Of a stretch of 64,000 nucleotides of DNA, positions 24,346 through 36,536 are shown one piece after another. Under the pieces are notes generated by a model. That model was not told the DNA's origin. It saw only the letters and a program-made list of their open reading frames with translations, and ran no database searches. The stretch comes from Panorpa germanica (taxonomy: Eukaryota > Arthropoda > Insecta > Mecoptera > Panorpidae): assembly GCA_963678705.1 (NCBI GenBank), contig OY783207.1, positions 8,928,001 through 8,992,000 of the forward strand, read 5' to 3'. The position numbers and the translations under genes were made by a program. Each line of letters begins with the position of its first letter. The first letter of the stretch is position 1.

Positions 24346-25904
24346 GAAGTGACAAAGAAGACAAGAGGTGAGGAAACGATGGGAAGAGGGTCAAGAGAAC
24401 AAGAAGCAGAACAGTACTTTTGGAAATAGAAAGGTCTAGAATAGTTTTAAGTTTAATTTCAAGTTGAAGTTCTATGAAATGTATTAAGAATGTAGATTGT
24501 AAAACCGAAAGGCAGTTCGTAGTTTTTAGTTATTAAAGGATTTTCTCCTTTTTCTATATAACTTCTAAATATGATTAAGTTTTCCAATGTAATATGAACC
24601 ATTACTTTTTTCTATTTTCTTTGTGTTAACCACATTAGCTACTGAGTGACTCACATAAACTTTCCAAACAATTCTAAAAACATAACAATTATTTACTACT
24701 TTACTGGACTATCATTTTAAAATTAATTTTAAACTCGTTATCAGTGAGTTTAGTCGAGCAGTGAGCAATCAGCAGCGAATACAGCCACTAGGGTCTATGG
24801 TTGTTTAGGGGGTTGTTAATAACACCCCGTCCCCGTCCCGCCCCATCGGTCTCATTGATATTCACAGCGACGCGTCGACCATAACGTAAATGAAAATCGG
24901 ATGGCCATCATACGAGTACACAAACATTAACATGATGTTTAATTTACAAATGGGCGCCGAAGCAACGCACCCCTTCTCTCTAACCCTCCGACCACCCTAC
25001 AGCCGCGCCTCGGTTGTCCACTAAAGAGTACACCAATGTTTACAATCTATAAATATCTACTTCTATACTTTAAGGGTCAAATTACATAAAATGTAGTGCC
25101 CTTTATACTCCTACGTAAATAATGGAGGGCAACCGCTATGAAATGATTTCTAATTGGATATGAGGTTGAATGAGGTTTACAATACTTATTCTGATAAATT
25201 GGTAGATTTGCGATAACAGAATCCTGGTTTACTTGTATTACTTAAGGCACAATTTGATCAAATTAAAATATGATAAGTGTCTATTTTTTATTATACACAA
25301 AAAATCTCTCGAGCTGATTTTTTAGAAATTTTGGAGAGTAAAGAAAAATGTTGTTTAAACAAATTTAAAAAAAAAGAAATAGTACCTTACAGTTGTGTAT
25401 TCGAGATATAATAATTTAAAATATAATTTTTTTAATTCCCTTTATTTCATGTGCAGGTTTTTAATTTTTGTTCTGACTATACTATACCACCTGGAACCTC
25501 CTTAAGACAGTTGTATCTTCTTCTATATTACAATTACGCGCTAATTTTGTTCACAAAAACGTTTTAAAATATTTAATATGAAAACGTATTCTTGATTACA
25601 AAATTATTCATGCGTAAACTATAGATTTCTCTTATGTATGTACACAATGACTACTTTTCGAATGTTCCTCCTCTCTATGGGTTCCTATCACACCCATTAG
25701 TAATTACCACACCTATTTGCTAATAATTTGTTCAGACTAATTTAGTCAACAGCTACCATCAGACATTTTCCTGGAAAACTCTAATTGTAGCTTTTGCTTG
25801 CACAAGCCAATTCGTGTGTTAAAGACAAATATATAATTTGATATCTGAAAAATAATGAACTATATTTGAATTCTATCCCCTTCAGTTATAATAAATACAT
25901 TAAT
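24346..25904. other. Non-coding stretch with a GC-rich island
   Basis: The island at about 24770-25020 contrasts with its AT-rich surroundings and holds the G-quadruplex motif at 24825-24844, an ACGCGT site and GCCAT boxes. No exon boundaries were found in it. The remainder to 25904 is plain AT-rich DNA. Confidence 0.45.
24825..24844 (-). promoter_or_regulatory. G-quadruplex-capable motif
   Basis: On the minus strand GGGGCGGGACGGGGACGGGG has four G-runs with loops of 1-2 bases, a strong canonical G4 pattern. Such motifs are often near promoters; no transcript start is demonstrable here. Confidence 0.5.
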
Positions 25905-26260
25905 CTCTACAATGAGAGGTATTTAGAGAATTAGGGAGAGGGAAGTATTAGCTACCTTAAAGGAAAAAGACACATTCAAGGCGAATAGCAAGGTTTAAAA
26001 TGGGAAATTAAAAGAAGACTAACAGGTACTGCGAAGAAATCTATATTGAAATATATATTGAAAAGAAGATAAGGTATTCTCTTTTGTAGAGAAGAGACAG
26101 GAAAGGAAGGAGGTGCATAGCGGAGAAGAAGGTAGAAAGAAGAGGAAAGTGGGAGAAAATAAGCAGATATAGAGAGAGGCTGTAAAGCAAGTTGAATTTG
26201 GCTAGTGAAATAAGAAGGAAGAAAATCAGCTGTTGAGTTTAATATAAAAAGAATATATAA
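25905..26260 (+). mobile_element. LINE ORF2 remnant, purine-rich family, copy 2
   Basis: Frames read RIREREVLATLKEKDTFKAN and then RIARFKMGN, stop, KKTNRYCEE. These match the same family layout as 24070-24345 (IARFR.GN....NRYW). Frameshifts and stops are present. The rest is G/A-rich (purine-biased plus strand), which also produces a long ORF shadow on the minus strand at 25976-26368. Confidence 0.5.
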
Positions 26261-28132
26261 CTTGCAATTATAATAATAGAATCTTAACTTAATCTTAAGT
26301 AAGTCATGGTTCACAAGCTTATTCTTATTTAAAGCGACTGCTCCATACGTATTGTAGACGATAAGCAACTACCCTTCTTAAGAAATGCTTATTTTAAGTT
26401 TCCATTTATTTTATTCAACAGATGACGTTTTCCACTTTGCTAAGATTACCTGCAGTTGATGATTGTGCAAGAACATCATAAACGATTTATATTATTAAAT
26501 GTTTTACGGTGATAAGTTTAACAACGCACTTAAGCAGGTAATATGCAGTTAGCGAAAGGAAATAAAACAATCTTTTTACTACTTAAATCTCTGCGAAACG
26601 AAACGAATATGCAAATCAAATAAATTGCAGTTTTACATCAAAAGTAGGATAGTAATTCATAAAATAGAATATAATAAAAAAATATATATTTCTCTAGCCT
26701 GAAGTTCTCTAGGTATGTTATAAATGGTGAAGAAGATAAACATCAGTCGTCTGTTTTAATTAGTATTCGTTAGGGGTGGTGTTTCCACCAAATAACTGGT
26801 ATATTTTAAATTTTTGAGACCGATATTTACCCTGATGTCAAAAGCGTAATATATAAAAAGTCATAAAGTAGACTAACCTTTTGGAGCAAATATTTATTTT
26901 GTAAGGAAATTAATTTCATATTAGGTGAAGCATGGTGTGATGAGAATTGAGCTTTTTACGAGCTGGTATTTCAAATAAATTTGAATAGATAATGTTTATG
27001 TTGTAAACTGCTTTTAATATTTATAAAAAACAGTACAATTTCGTATTATGCATGAAATACTTTTTATTATATATGATAATTCACAGACTTACAAAAACAC
27101 TCAGAAAATTCTTAAAACTAGTACTAGTGAGATTAACATTAACATTAAAGCATATAAGAGCAGGTGTAAGGAGGAGGTGGAAAGCGAAGTAGACCTGAAA
27201 GAAAACTAGCAAGTGAAGAAAGAGTGAATAAAATGAATGACTGAGGTTAGAAGTAAGAGAAGGGAAAATAAAGTGAGAAGTCCATTATTCCTGGAGGAGA
27301 TACTACAACGAAAGAGGAAAGAAAGAGTAAAGACGGTGGAATTAAGAGAGAAGGAAGATGAAAGAGAGATAGCTTTTAATTGAAAGAAATGAATTGAATT
27401 GGATTTTCATCATTTGTTAACTTAGAAAATGAAATAAGGAATAATTGTAAACAGATTGTGAGGCCAAAAAGTTTACTGGTCGTCATCATCTTCATAGTTA
27501 ATTATTTCCTAAATTGGATTATCACTTGATATCTAGTCAATAAGTAACACCAAGCTATATCAATTTTATTATTTACCCTTTATCTTAAAGAGCTGTAATT
27601 GATACATCCAAGGGCTAAACACTTGGAGAGGCTGACCTTCGGATCAAACTAGATCAAAGTGATTAATCTTAACCTCTGAAATACACTTCATTAAAGAAAG
27701 GTGTTTGTTTCCAAGGAAAGTACATTTTAGCCTCCCCCTGTAAGATCCTTTCCTTGTGTTACACGTTAGACACTACGTAGCTCTAATCCTTCAAGTTATC
27801 CTTAAATTAATACAACCATTTCTATGCTGGGGAATAGATTTGATTAAGATTCTACAACGTTTGCACGTCACTGTCATAAATATGTTTGAACCCATAAAAT
27901 ACGCAATGTCTTATAAAATGTTCAATGCGGATTAGTTTCTTAGGATATTGTGGAATAGATAAACGTCTTTAGAAAGCGGGTAAACGTAAGCTTGCCCCAT
28001 TTCTTTTAAATGTATACTAGATAGAATGTAATCTGAGTTGACTATCCTGTTAAAGAAAATTCTGCGGCCGTGGCGTATCATGTACTGGAATGTTCTATAA
28101 CATTGTATCCCTTTCTTTCTTTCTATCGCCTA
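26261..28132. other. AT-rich stretch; purine-rich block 27150-27380
   Basis: The block at 27150-27380 is strongly G/A-biased on the plus strand like the LINE remnants nearby, but I could not read a conserved motif in it. Nothing else is recognisable. Confidence 0.4.
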
Positions 28133-28232
28133 AAATTTAAGAAGTTATTAAAAAGTATTTGGACATTTGAGGTTCTGCTAGTTAACTTTATTAATATATG
28201 GTACAGTTTTATAGAAATTAAGTCGTGATTCA
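28133..28232 (+). mobile_element. Inverted-repeat element, copy 3 (3' end only)
   Basis: Matches the last ~110 bases of the 122-772 and 10332-10956 elements (AGTTATTAAAAA..., ACATTTGAGGTTCT, TTTTATAGAAATTAAG) and ends TTCACAAGC near the expected terminus. The 5' part is missing. Confidence 0.6.
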
Positions 28233-28458
28233 CAAGCTTGGTCATGATAAATAATGTATATGAAGTTCAATTTTAAAGACACACACATACAATATCCATT
28301 GAAGAGAAGTATCTAAATAACAGATGCAATTCATAAAACACCCTCATCAAATATATATACAGACAAGCAACAAAACACCATTTTTAAAGTTTGACTTATG
28401 TCATTACTGACAGCTTTTTCTTGCAACCGTTGGTAATGCTGAATGTATAATACCTCAC
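28233..28458. other. No recognised feature
   Basis: AT-rich DNA between the repeat fragment and the minus-strand candidate exon. Confidence 0.5.
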
Positions 28459-28711
28459 TTCACGTCATACTGGCTTGGTTGGTACGCTGGGTTACGTACG
28501 AATATACCATAGTAGTGATAGCTGGATATGTGCTGTGGATAAAAGTCAATTTCAAAATTTATGACTGATACAAAATAACATTTCGTCGGTTGCTTGGTAC
28601 AGCTCAATGACGCACTGAACACCGTCATAACCTCCTGATGCTGTATTTGTGTAGATGGGTCGTGGATGTCTGTTGAAGGTATAAAATGACAAATATCTCG
28701 AAAAACTAGAG
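28459..28711 (-). CDS. Candidate internal coding exon or pseudo-exon, unassigned
   Basis: On the minus strand a TTCCGCATTTCAG acceptor precedes 28711, a GTGAGG donor follows 28459, and one frame stays open through all 84 codons. The block is more GC-rich than its flanks. The translation includes INFEIDFYPQHISSYHYYG and FVRNPAYQPSQYDV. A second frame is also open for much of the block and reads FYTFNRHPRPIYTNTASGG. Both have a faint resemblance to the extracellular loop of DEG/ENaC (pickpocket) channels (YTFN...SGG and G..V...P...P), which would imply a frameshifted pseudogene. That family link is a guess. No partner exon was found nearby. Confidence 0.25.
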
Positions 28712-29154
28712 CTGAAATGCGGAACACGACCGAACATATGGAAATATCTCTTACAAAAAGCAAAAAGCAAATATAACGCATATGACCCTTTATACTAATA
28801 TTTTTTTATTTATGTGGAGTAAAAAATTCAACGAGTTGCAAAATTGAATTACACGTCGTGTATATAAATCTGTAGATGTCAAAAATATATGCAGCGCAGA
28901 CCTGAATATTTCATAATTAAATAGGAAATGAAAATATATGGCACTTGGAATGAATAAGGAATTTTTATTCAACATTTACTTGCGAAAGTAAACGCTGCTT
29001 CTTAGACCTGTGGACTTTAAATGACAAATGGTAATTTCTGTACTTCGATACAAAGAAATTGTCTAGTACAAATGTCAAAAAACTATTGGTTTTTAATAAA
29101 TATTATTATTAATGTAATTTGTTTCGACATAGTGAACGAGAGAATTAATGTTAA
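28712..29154. other. No recognised feature
   Basis: AT-rich DNA with no coding or repeat signal that I could name. Confidence 0.5.
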
Positions 29155-29255
29155 CGCCAGACTGCAGTGTCTTCGGGTTCGTTCCCCGGTTCGGTTGTTA
29201 TCAAATTAAATTGATTATATATATACATAATCGCAAAGGTATTAGGTGCACACAT
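29155..29255 (+). mobile_element. tRNA-derived SINE, second family, 5'-truncated
   Basis: The TGTCTTCGGGTTCGTTCCCC box-B-like segment is followed by GGTTGTTATCAAATTAAATTG and ATACATAATCGCAAA. The same order is found at 55533-55680. The box-A part is lost. Confidence 0.5.
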
Positions 29256-29459
29256 ATGAGGGAACGACAACATACATACTACTAACATAGTAGCAGGTCC
29301 TTGCTGATAGGACTTAGCATTGGAAATAAGTTAAATTAAAAAAATAGGAAAACGTAATTTATGATTTTAATAAGAATGTACCCCTTCCAAAACATATACA
29401 TGTACCAGTAAATGTATACTCATACAAACATATTTTTTCAATATAAATCACATGATCGG

Positions 29460-29680
29460 GTCCCAATTTGGTCACTTAACAGTTTAATTTTGTGAAATTA
29501 TGCGCTCAGAAAACTTGGTTTGCAATGAATTCATTGTTTTGTTGGCTGTGTAACTTGTGGCACCGTCCTGTTGAAACCACAAGTCAGTGATATTCATATC
29601 ATCAATAATAGGCCAAAATTGAATTGTTAACATCTCTCAATACAGTTTAAAGAAATCCTAAGAAACGAACGATATGCAGT
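29460..29680 (-). pseudogene. Tc1/mariner-superfamily transposase remnant
   Basis: On the minus strand the frame reads EMLTIQFWPIIDDMNITDLW, then FQQDGATSYTANKTMNSLQ and KFSERIISQN, with stops afterwards. 'FQQDGA..HTA...M..L...F..R.IS.N' is a well-known block around the second catalytic Asp of a DDE transposase family common in insects. The His after the Asp is Tyr here and several stops interrupt the frame, so it is inactive. It is distinct from the mariner fragments at 13595 and 36537. Confidence 0.7.
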
Positions 29681-31223
29681 AATTTTAATTTTTAATCATG
29701 TTAATGAACAAAGTTCTTCTTAAGAAATTAAGTCTTTAAGATTTCTAGAAAATAAGATCCTTTTACATTAAATATTACTAAGTTTTACTTTACTAAAATA
29801 TTATATGAATGTAACCTATTTGCTTCCTTTCACATTTTAAATCATTCGACAATATCAACAAATTAAAATATGCAGAACATTACAATTAAAGTTAGAGTCG
29901 AATAATCTAAACATTCAGCTTCCCTTATTCCTTAGGCGCCATAAAACCGTACCTTCGTTTTCCCCTGACATTTCCATCGCTCGATGAATATATTTTCACC
30001 ATAAGGTATTCATGTATTAAGTAACTGTACAATGTAATATATAATATACACCCTTCAAAGTTTTAACTACCACCCAGACTGGTCTATCAGACTTTGGTAT
30101 TAAGTTAAGGGTCCTATGTGTTTTATTCAACCCTTGGGTATTGTGTTTATCGTACAAATTTCTAATTAATTCAACTCATATTTTAGAAACTCATAAAAAA
30201 TCGTATGATGTGTTTGTAGTAGATGGGAGTACTGAATTTGTTAAATAACAAAGCTGTAAAACGAAGAAACGGTCTACTAGCGACCAGTCGAATATACGAG
30301 CCGCTAATAGGGAACCTTCTAGTTCAAGTAAACTATAAGTGCCTACTACTCCTTCTTCAAACTTAACCGGTCCATTTGCTTGAGAATTAGAAGACAGTAT
30401 ACATTTAAAGTATAAAAACATTTCTGCAAATAAACTCACAGCGAACATAACTTCTTTGTATAATAAATATGCCAATTACTGGAAAAGAAATGTCTGCAAG
30501 GAGATTTCTAGCACATCACTAACTTACAAAAGCAACAGACATTGCGTATTAAAGAAGTACTTTCGTTATAGCTTTATTTAACTTTTTTAATTTTCTGTTC
30601 CCAATATTAGTTTACAAACTTTTATCTTGTATATTTTTTTGAATATGTTCAAAACCCCTAAAGCACCATTATTTTTTTACAACATGCAAATGTTTCATTC
30701 TAAACAATATCAAAAGTAGTTACAACACTTTTACACAAGAGCGCAAGATTTTTCTTCTCATTTTTATGCGTTTAATTTCTTTTATTTCTTATGTCAGCGC
30801 CATATTTTATCTCTCCTTTTGAAACAAACTAAAAAAAAAGTTAAGACGTTTTTTTTAGATGATTTACTATCCTGAAAGTTCAGAATGTTACTTTAGTTTA
30901 TCGGGATATCAGTAACTACAGAATGGAAACCATAAAGGACTTGGGATTGAAATACAGATAAAGTTAGCTGAGATAAATGTACATGCCGACTGCGCCAAAT
31001 CCAAATTGAAGAGAACAGAGGGGAACGAAGAGAGAGAAGGAGAGCAATAAAATATGTGATGTACAGTCTATTTCGGGTAGTTAATTATTATCAAAGTTTT
31101 AGCACTGGATTGGTGATTAACTTTGAATAATTACTTGGATTACTCACATTAATCATACTCCAGTAACGAACTTTGTAACCAAATTATTACGCTACAGTAG
31201 TAACACATTTAAAATTGTATTAG
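29681..31223. other. AT-rich stretch without gene
   Basis: A 94-codon minus-strand ORF (30475-30191) has no motif I recognise and no splice context. Nothing else is supportable. Confidence 0.5.
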
Positions 31224-31547
31224 TATGTCATCGCATTCCAAACTCTAAATGCGAATATGGTGAAGAAGAGGCAGACCCTGACCACATTCTGTGGAAATGT
31301 AAAAATACAGCAATGGCAAGAAATGGACTCCAAAGGGCGGTGCTACAGACTTCGCAGACGCTTCCTGTTAACACCGCTTTTTGATTGAGAAACCGAAATT
31401 TATAACAGCAGTAGCCATGAATAGATCATTCTTGTTGTCTGGATATAACGTATAAGAAGAAGCAGAACAATATTAGGGGCAATAAAAGGCTACGTGCCTA
31501 GGAAGCCCGAGAAGCTATATATAAAAAAATATATATATGTCATCGCA
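31224..31547 (+). mobile_element. 5'-truncated LINE 3' end with 12-bp target duplications
   Basis: Twelve-base duplications, TATGTCATCGCA, lie at 31224-31235 and 31536-31547. Between them are about 300 bases matching 57251-57550: a frame with CEYGEEEADPDHILWKC-type zinc motif (first CxC Cys changed to Tyr), a stop within the tail, then the 3' UTR block GGCTACGTGCCTAGGAAGCC and an A/T-rich end. The layout is a classic target-primed, 5'-truncated LINE insertion. Confidence 0.85.
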
Positions 31548-32479
31548 AAGGATTAGTTGCGATACAGTTGATCTTAAGCCTATATCATAAAATATGCATT
31601 GAACATCCTAATAACTAGGTAGTCCTTTTATTTATTGAATTTTATCTAATGAAACACCATTCAGCTGATGGTGTATTACCAGTAATCATCTTCAGTCGTC
31701 TATCGACATTTCCAGTCTATTATTAGCCTTGCTATCCATCTCTGTCAGCATTCATTGTGCATTAGTGAAGTAGACACCCCTCCCCGCCCTATTTGAGTTA
31801 TTGTATTTCTTTTTAATTAGTTAAGCAATTCATTTTCTTAAGCTCAAACGGTGAGTCTACTTTTAAGAAGAATATCTAAGTCAAGACTTTATTATTTTAA
31901 GTTTTCTATTTTAATTTGTCTATCGTGAAATTTACCTTTACCAAGTTTGGGTTTGCTAAAGCGAGAGCTTTTTATTAGTAAACTTGTTCGAAAAATAATT
32001 ATTAAAACTACTAGGATATTATAACAACCATAACTAATCACCTTGTATTATAATTTGTGATTATATTTACAACATATTGAATCTAAGAACTTCACAACAA
32101 GATTAACGGTGATTTTATGCTTTGATAAATGAAGTGTTGTTATTAATTGTTCAACTTTAATGTTTTTTTAGCTGTTACTACTACAAATTCAATTAACATT
32201 TTGTACATACTTCTGACAGAAAAACTTTATATTGGTTTTTATTGAATATATAGTAAAATCAATGAAGCATTATTCTTTGGTAATTTGGCATGGTAACAAC
32301 AACAACAGGCAGCCTCCAAATCAACGTTTAATAAATTTACGCTAGACAAAATGTGTTTTGCGGGCTATACAGACCTTCATTTTCTTTATTTTTTTGATAA
32401 AATTGCAAAAGAAATCTTTATATTACCACAAATTATTGCCTAAGGAAAATAACAACACTACGAAGACCTGATACAATGT
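31548..32479. other. No recognised feature
   Basis: AT-rich DNA without a coding frame or a repeat that I could match. Confidence 0.5.
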
Positions 32480-32690
32480 CCAATGGAGTATCTACGAGAT
32501 CCACTAACCAAAATCCACTTCAGTAAGATAACTCCGAGACCTTAACAGGGGAAGCGGAAGCCTGCTTGGTCATACCCTAAGGAAATGCAAAGAGAATGTA
32601 ATGCAAAAGGCTTTACATTGAAATGAATGGACGTAGCACACATCCACGTTATGGGGAAGGTAAATTATGACTCTGTGAAAAGTATTGAAG
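32480..32690 (+). mobile_element. Possible RTE-like LINE C-terminal remnant
   Basis: A frame with stops reads ITPRP, stop, QGKRKPAWSYPKEMQREC and AKGFTLK. It resembles the 'PQGKRKRGRP..TWRR..E.E....G.TW' tail of RTE-type LINE proteins. Several key positions differ, so the assignment is weak. Confidence 0.35.
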
Positions 32691-34484
32691 AAGAAAATAA
32701 ACGAAATGGGAGCAATACGGACTGAGTAGCGTGAAAGTCAGCTTTGTTTTGTTCAACTGTTGCTAGAGGGTAGGGAACAGTGAGTGGCTTGGCATGCATT
32801 ATATAAAATATATGTTTCATATGTTCCTTCAATTGAATATTTAATTATTAGGACCCCTAATTAAGAACAAATTATAAAAAGAAGATGTAAAACTTTTTAA
32901 TAGGTTGTCCATATTTTGGGCCATTTTTTAAAACCAAAATATAGCTTTCATGCAAGATTATATAATGTTACATCTTAAACTAATATATAAGTAAAGGATT
33001 AAAGTACTTTCTATCTTATTCAATAGTCAGATAACTCGTAGATACAGCCAAGTAAAATTATAAAGACGATAAATTTGTCGAATATCTTCGTCGTTATCTC
33101 AAACCTCAATAGAGATGTCAAATTAATGAACTGGACGATCGATATTTAATTGTGACCCAAATTAAAATTGAATTATACTTTTATACATAAATTAAAAGAC
33201 GTTCAGTGAATCTAGCAATAATTAAAAAAACGTTCAAAATAGATAATAAAAAAATATATTTTTAAATTATAAATTTCTTGACTGATTTTCATACTAGCAG
33301 ATTACGAGATAACGCCATAAATATAAAATATATTAAACGCCTGGGTTCCATACTTTACGAGTATCACAGTTACTGTTTCCCAGAAGCCCCTTGAGTCTTG
33401 GAGGAAAAACTTTTTCTCTAGAGATGATTTTAACTTTAGTTTTCCTTTGAATTATAAATTATTACCTATATTTTATTTTAACTCTTCCCTTTAAATCGAT
33501 TTAAATAATATTGGATTTCGTTTAAGTAAAATCTTAACAGTACTTAATAATGCAGACGTCAAAGTGCTTTATGTATGCAAAATATGAGGACTGGCAACTA
33601 TGCTTCATTTCTTATATCTTAGATCCACTACCAGAAAAGAAGATGTTGCCAGCAGATGAGTTGGTCTTCGAACCTCATTCATAACCTCAGTTTAAGATGT
33701 CACTTAGTGAAAACATTTGTCCAGCGTTAGTAGATTTAAGACAAAATACTCGTAGTATTGTTTAAATGTTACATCGTTGGATTTGGTAAAAAAAGCCTCA
33801 GCATCTTTACGAAATTTATATCTAATTATTAAACAATTATCGAGTTAATAGTTCCATCGCATGTACCTTAGGAATTAGGGATAAGGGATTAAAAAAATGA
33901 ACAGCTTCTGGCAATATCCGAAATGCGACCCTCGGATTTGGAAAACTTAAGTCCACCCTCACAAATGTATCAACTTTCGACACAACGTCATTGCCTTCTG
34001 AGTAACTCAATAATAACATAATAGAAAAGACAATCCGTTTTTTGCGTTTGTATTAATGTGCATACCACCAAAGTGGGTGCTAATGATAAACGTACCGACT
34101 ACCCTTATTTAAGGGTGTTGTAATAGAGGTAGTAAACATGTATAATTCATATCTAATACACAAATTGAAGAACCACAGGGGACATGCTACTTGAATTCAA
34201 ACAATAGGGTCTTACAATAATAATCCCAACTGCTTTGATAATTTAATGATCATAATTAGGCCGTAGAGGATACGCTGTCAAAGATGAACTGGCTATTGTC
34301 TATTAAGCGATATGTAGAAAGAAGCAGAAAGAGACAAAAATAGCAGCAATCTTAAGCTACGTATCCACCAAAAGAAAACATTATTATTGTTGTTAGTAAG
34401 CTAAGTAAATACTTGCAAAAAATACTACTAAGTTAAGTACTACTTGTCATATATAAAATTATCTTGTAGTGCAGCTTCACAATT
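32691..34484. other. AT-rich stretch without gene
   Basis: Short ORFs only (for example minus 34019-33837), with no motif, splice pair or repeat recognised. Confidence 0.5.
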
Positions 34485-34600
34485 GCTAGCTTACCACCCA
34501 CAAGCTAATTGCGTTTATTTTCTATAGCTCATATACTTGCTAGAAATAATTTCAAGGTTGATGAGTACCCTGCTTTAGGCTGCACAATTCCTGACAAAGA
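34485..34600. repeat. Recurring hairpin motif with shared downstream flank
   Basis: GCTAGCTTACC...CACAAGCTAATT at 34485-34510 repeats the hairpin of 3684-3706. The following sequence (TTTTCTATAGCTCATATAC, TTCAAGGTTGATG) also resembles that after 3706 (TTTTCTACTTCTCATATAG, GCAAGGTTCATC). The repeat unit is therefore longer than the hairpin. Confidence 0.5.
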
Positions 34601-35096
34601 CAGAGCTTTTTCAGCTTAAAATAAACTTTGGAATTAAAGCTAAAGTTATTATAACGGGAGGATTCTTGTCATGTAGTTGTCTTGGTTAGTCTGGTTCTCT
34701 GGCTGGCAAGGGCAGACGATGAGCACAAGATGGCAGTAAGAGCACAGTTCTAAGTAAGACATTGTAAATGTCATGATATTGGAAGTTTAAGTCTGCGATA
34801 AAACTTATCAAAAGTTTTACTAAGAATTGTGTGTGAGTAATAAAATATTAAGATAAAACTGGAGATGCGGTAAGTTATTTTACATAGATTAGTTTTATTA
34901 TGAATTCTCTATAAATTATTTATATTGTTACATTTAAATCATTTATTTACATATAAATTCGTAAAATTAAATTGAAATGAAAATAGGCTTTTGACTCAGT
35001 CTCTTTGGCAATAAACTTATGACTAGAATTAATGACTTAAATTAAGAACAAAAGTTAATTTATTGCTTTCTGCTCACTTTTCTATGTTCAGGCAGA
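34601..35096. other. Non-coding; possible leader exon 34660-34869
   Basis: A GC-richer block ends GGAGATGCG followed by GTAAGT at 34870-34875, a consensus donor. It could be a plus-strand 5' exon with an ATG next to the donor, but no promoter or partner exon is visible. Confidence 0.25.
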
Positions 35097-35122
35097 TTAG
35101 TCGCTCCATGTGTGGAGGGCCT
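35097..35122 (-). mobile_element. Solo Harbinger-like terminal repeat
   Basis: TAGTCGCTCCATGTGTGGAG followed by GGCC and TAA matches the outer end of the elements at 19598-19958, 41067-41282 and 48257-48577. The rest of the element is absent. Confidence 0.45.
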
Positions 35123-36536
35123 AATAAAAACTCTACTTATGCTATTCTTTAAAACTCTACGCAGTATTTTTATTATATAGAAATGTTTCCAATGTTTAAC
35201 GGTAGACCATAAAAGATTTACGATTTTGAATGTGACGTCTAACAAATACATCCATCGACTAGGTTATCAGTCGCTAGTATAATCTCAGTAGTTGCACCTA
35301 TTATCACACAAGCAGTCGCTTCCAATAGAACATCTTCATTATCGCACATCATATATGAAACTGAGCCTTCCGACATGACAACATTTCAGAAAACCAATAT
35401 CAAAAACAATTAGATGAATAAAATATTATCTCTGTTATGCCGCAAGGTAGGTGTTCTCAAAGTGGAAAGCAGCCAACGCATTTAATTTAATGAAAAAGAT
35501 ACCATTTTTTCTAAACATACAAAACTAATTGAATGAATTCGTACTAACTACAAAAGAAGTGTGATATATTTGAGACGCACCAATGTGTACGACGCATAAC
35601 ATTTATGCAAGCTTGTCAGCCATTTCGTGTCCAGTCGGCATTTAAATTACTATAATATTTTATCTTCGACTGTTTCGTTAAAGAGGATGCAGTTAAGACA
35701 CACATACATACACAGACAACACATACAAATGTGTTGAGAATAATACAAGATCTTTGAGTGACATGTGAATTGACCTACATATGTCAAAATAGTAGAAAAT
35801 AAATCCCTGAGCCAGAGATAGAGCCAAAGCTTGCTTCAAGGAGCTCAGAGCTTTGTAGAACGCTGAACGTGTACCACATGATGTACAAAGCTTTCTAGTG
35901 CCATTCATAATGCCTGCCTGCCACAGTTAGAAATCGGTGTACGGTGTACGGTGCACGGTTTACGGCGTAGAGAGAAGAATGAAAAGAATTAGGTGGAGGA
36001 GTGAGTGTGGAGGGAGAGAGTAAAAATAAATATACGAGTAAGCTTTACAAAACCTTTAAGCATTTATATTTTATAATTTAATGAAAACTTTGCTTACGTA
36101 CAAGAAGAAATAAAATTAATAGATTGAGAAAACTTTAATGCCGGATTAAATATATGAAAAATATGATATGGAGTAAATTTATACTGGTGTAAAAATCTAA
36201 ACCAATTAGCATAAAATCTATGAATTTGAAATCAGTATTATTTTTTATTTAGTCTAGTTCTTTCTTTTTTAAGTCGATGAGAAGCTTATGACTACTTTCA
36301 CACTCCTCCTTTGCCCCTTCTTTGCATATGACGTAATCAATGGATGGCGTCTAATTCCGTATTACCTTGAACTGAGAAAGAAAGTTCTATCTATTTTTAA
36401 AAAGTAGACTTAGCCGTTAGACTTTCAAAATAAGCTGCCTAATAATTGGTAATATAGCATCTTTCAACAATAGCTGTCATTTTGAATTTCGCACCTTTTT
36501 TGAAGTGTCAACATACAATATAACATTACAATATAA
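35123..36536. other. AT-rich stretch with one tandem repeat
   Basis: Apart from the 7-bp tandem repeat at 35936-35967 and a purine-rich patch at about 35965-36030, nothing is recognisable. Confidence 0.5.
35936..35967. repeat. 7-bp tandem repeat
   Basis: GTGTACG, GTGTACG, GTGCACG, GTTTACG and a partial fifth unit follow one another. Confidence 0.7.

Noticed and set aside
25976..26368. 130-codon minus-strand ORF
   Set aside because: It is the complement of a purine-rich LINE remnant on the plus strand, and its Ser/Leu/Phe-rich content follows from that bias.
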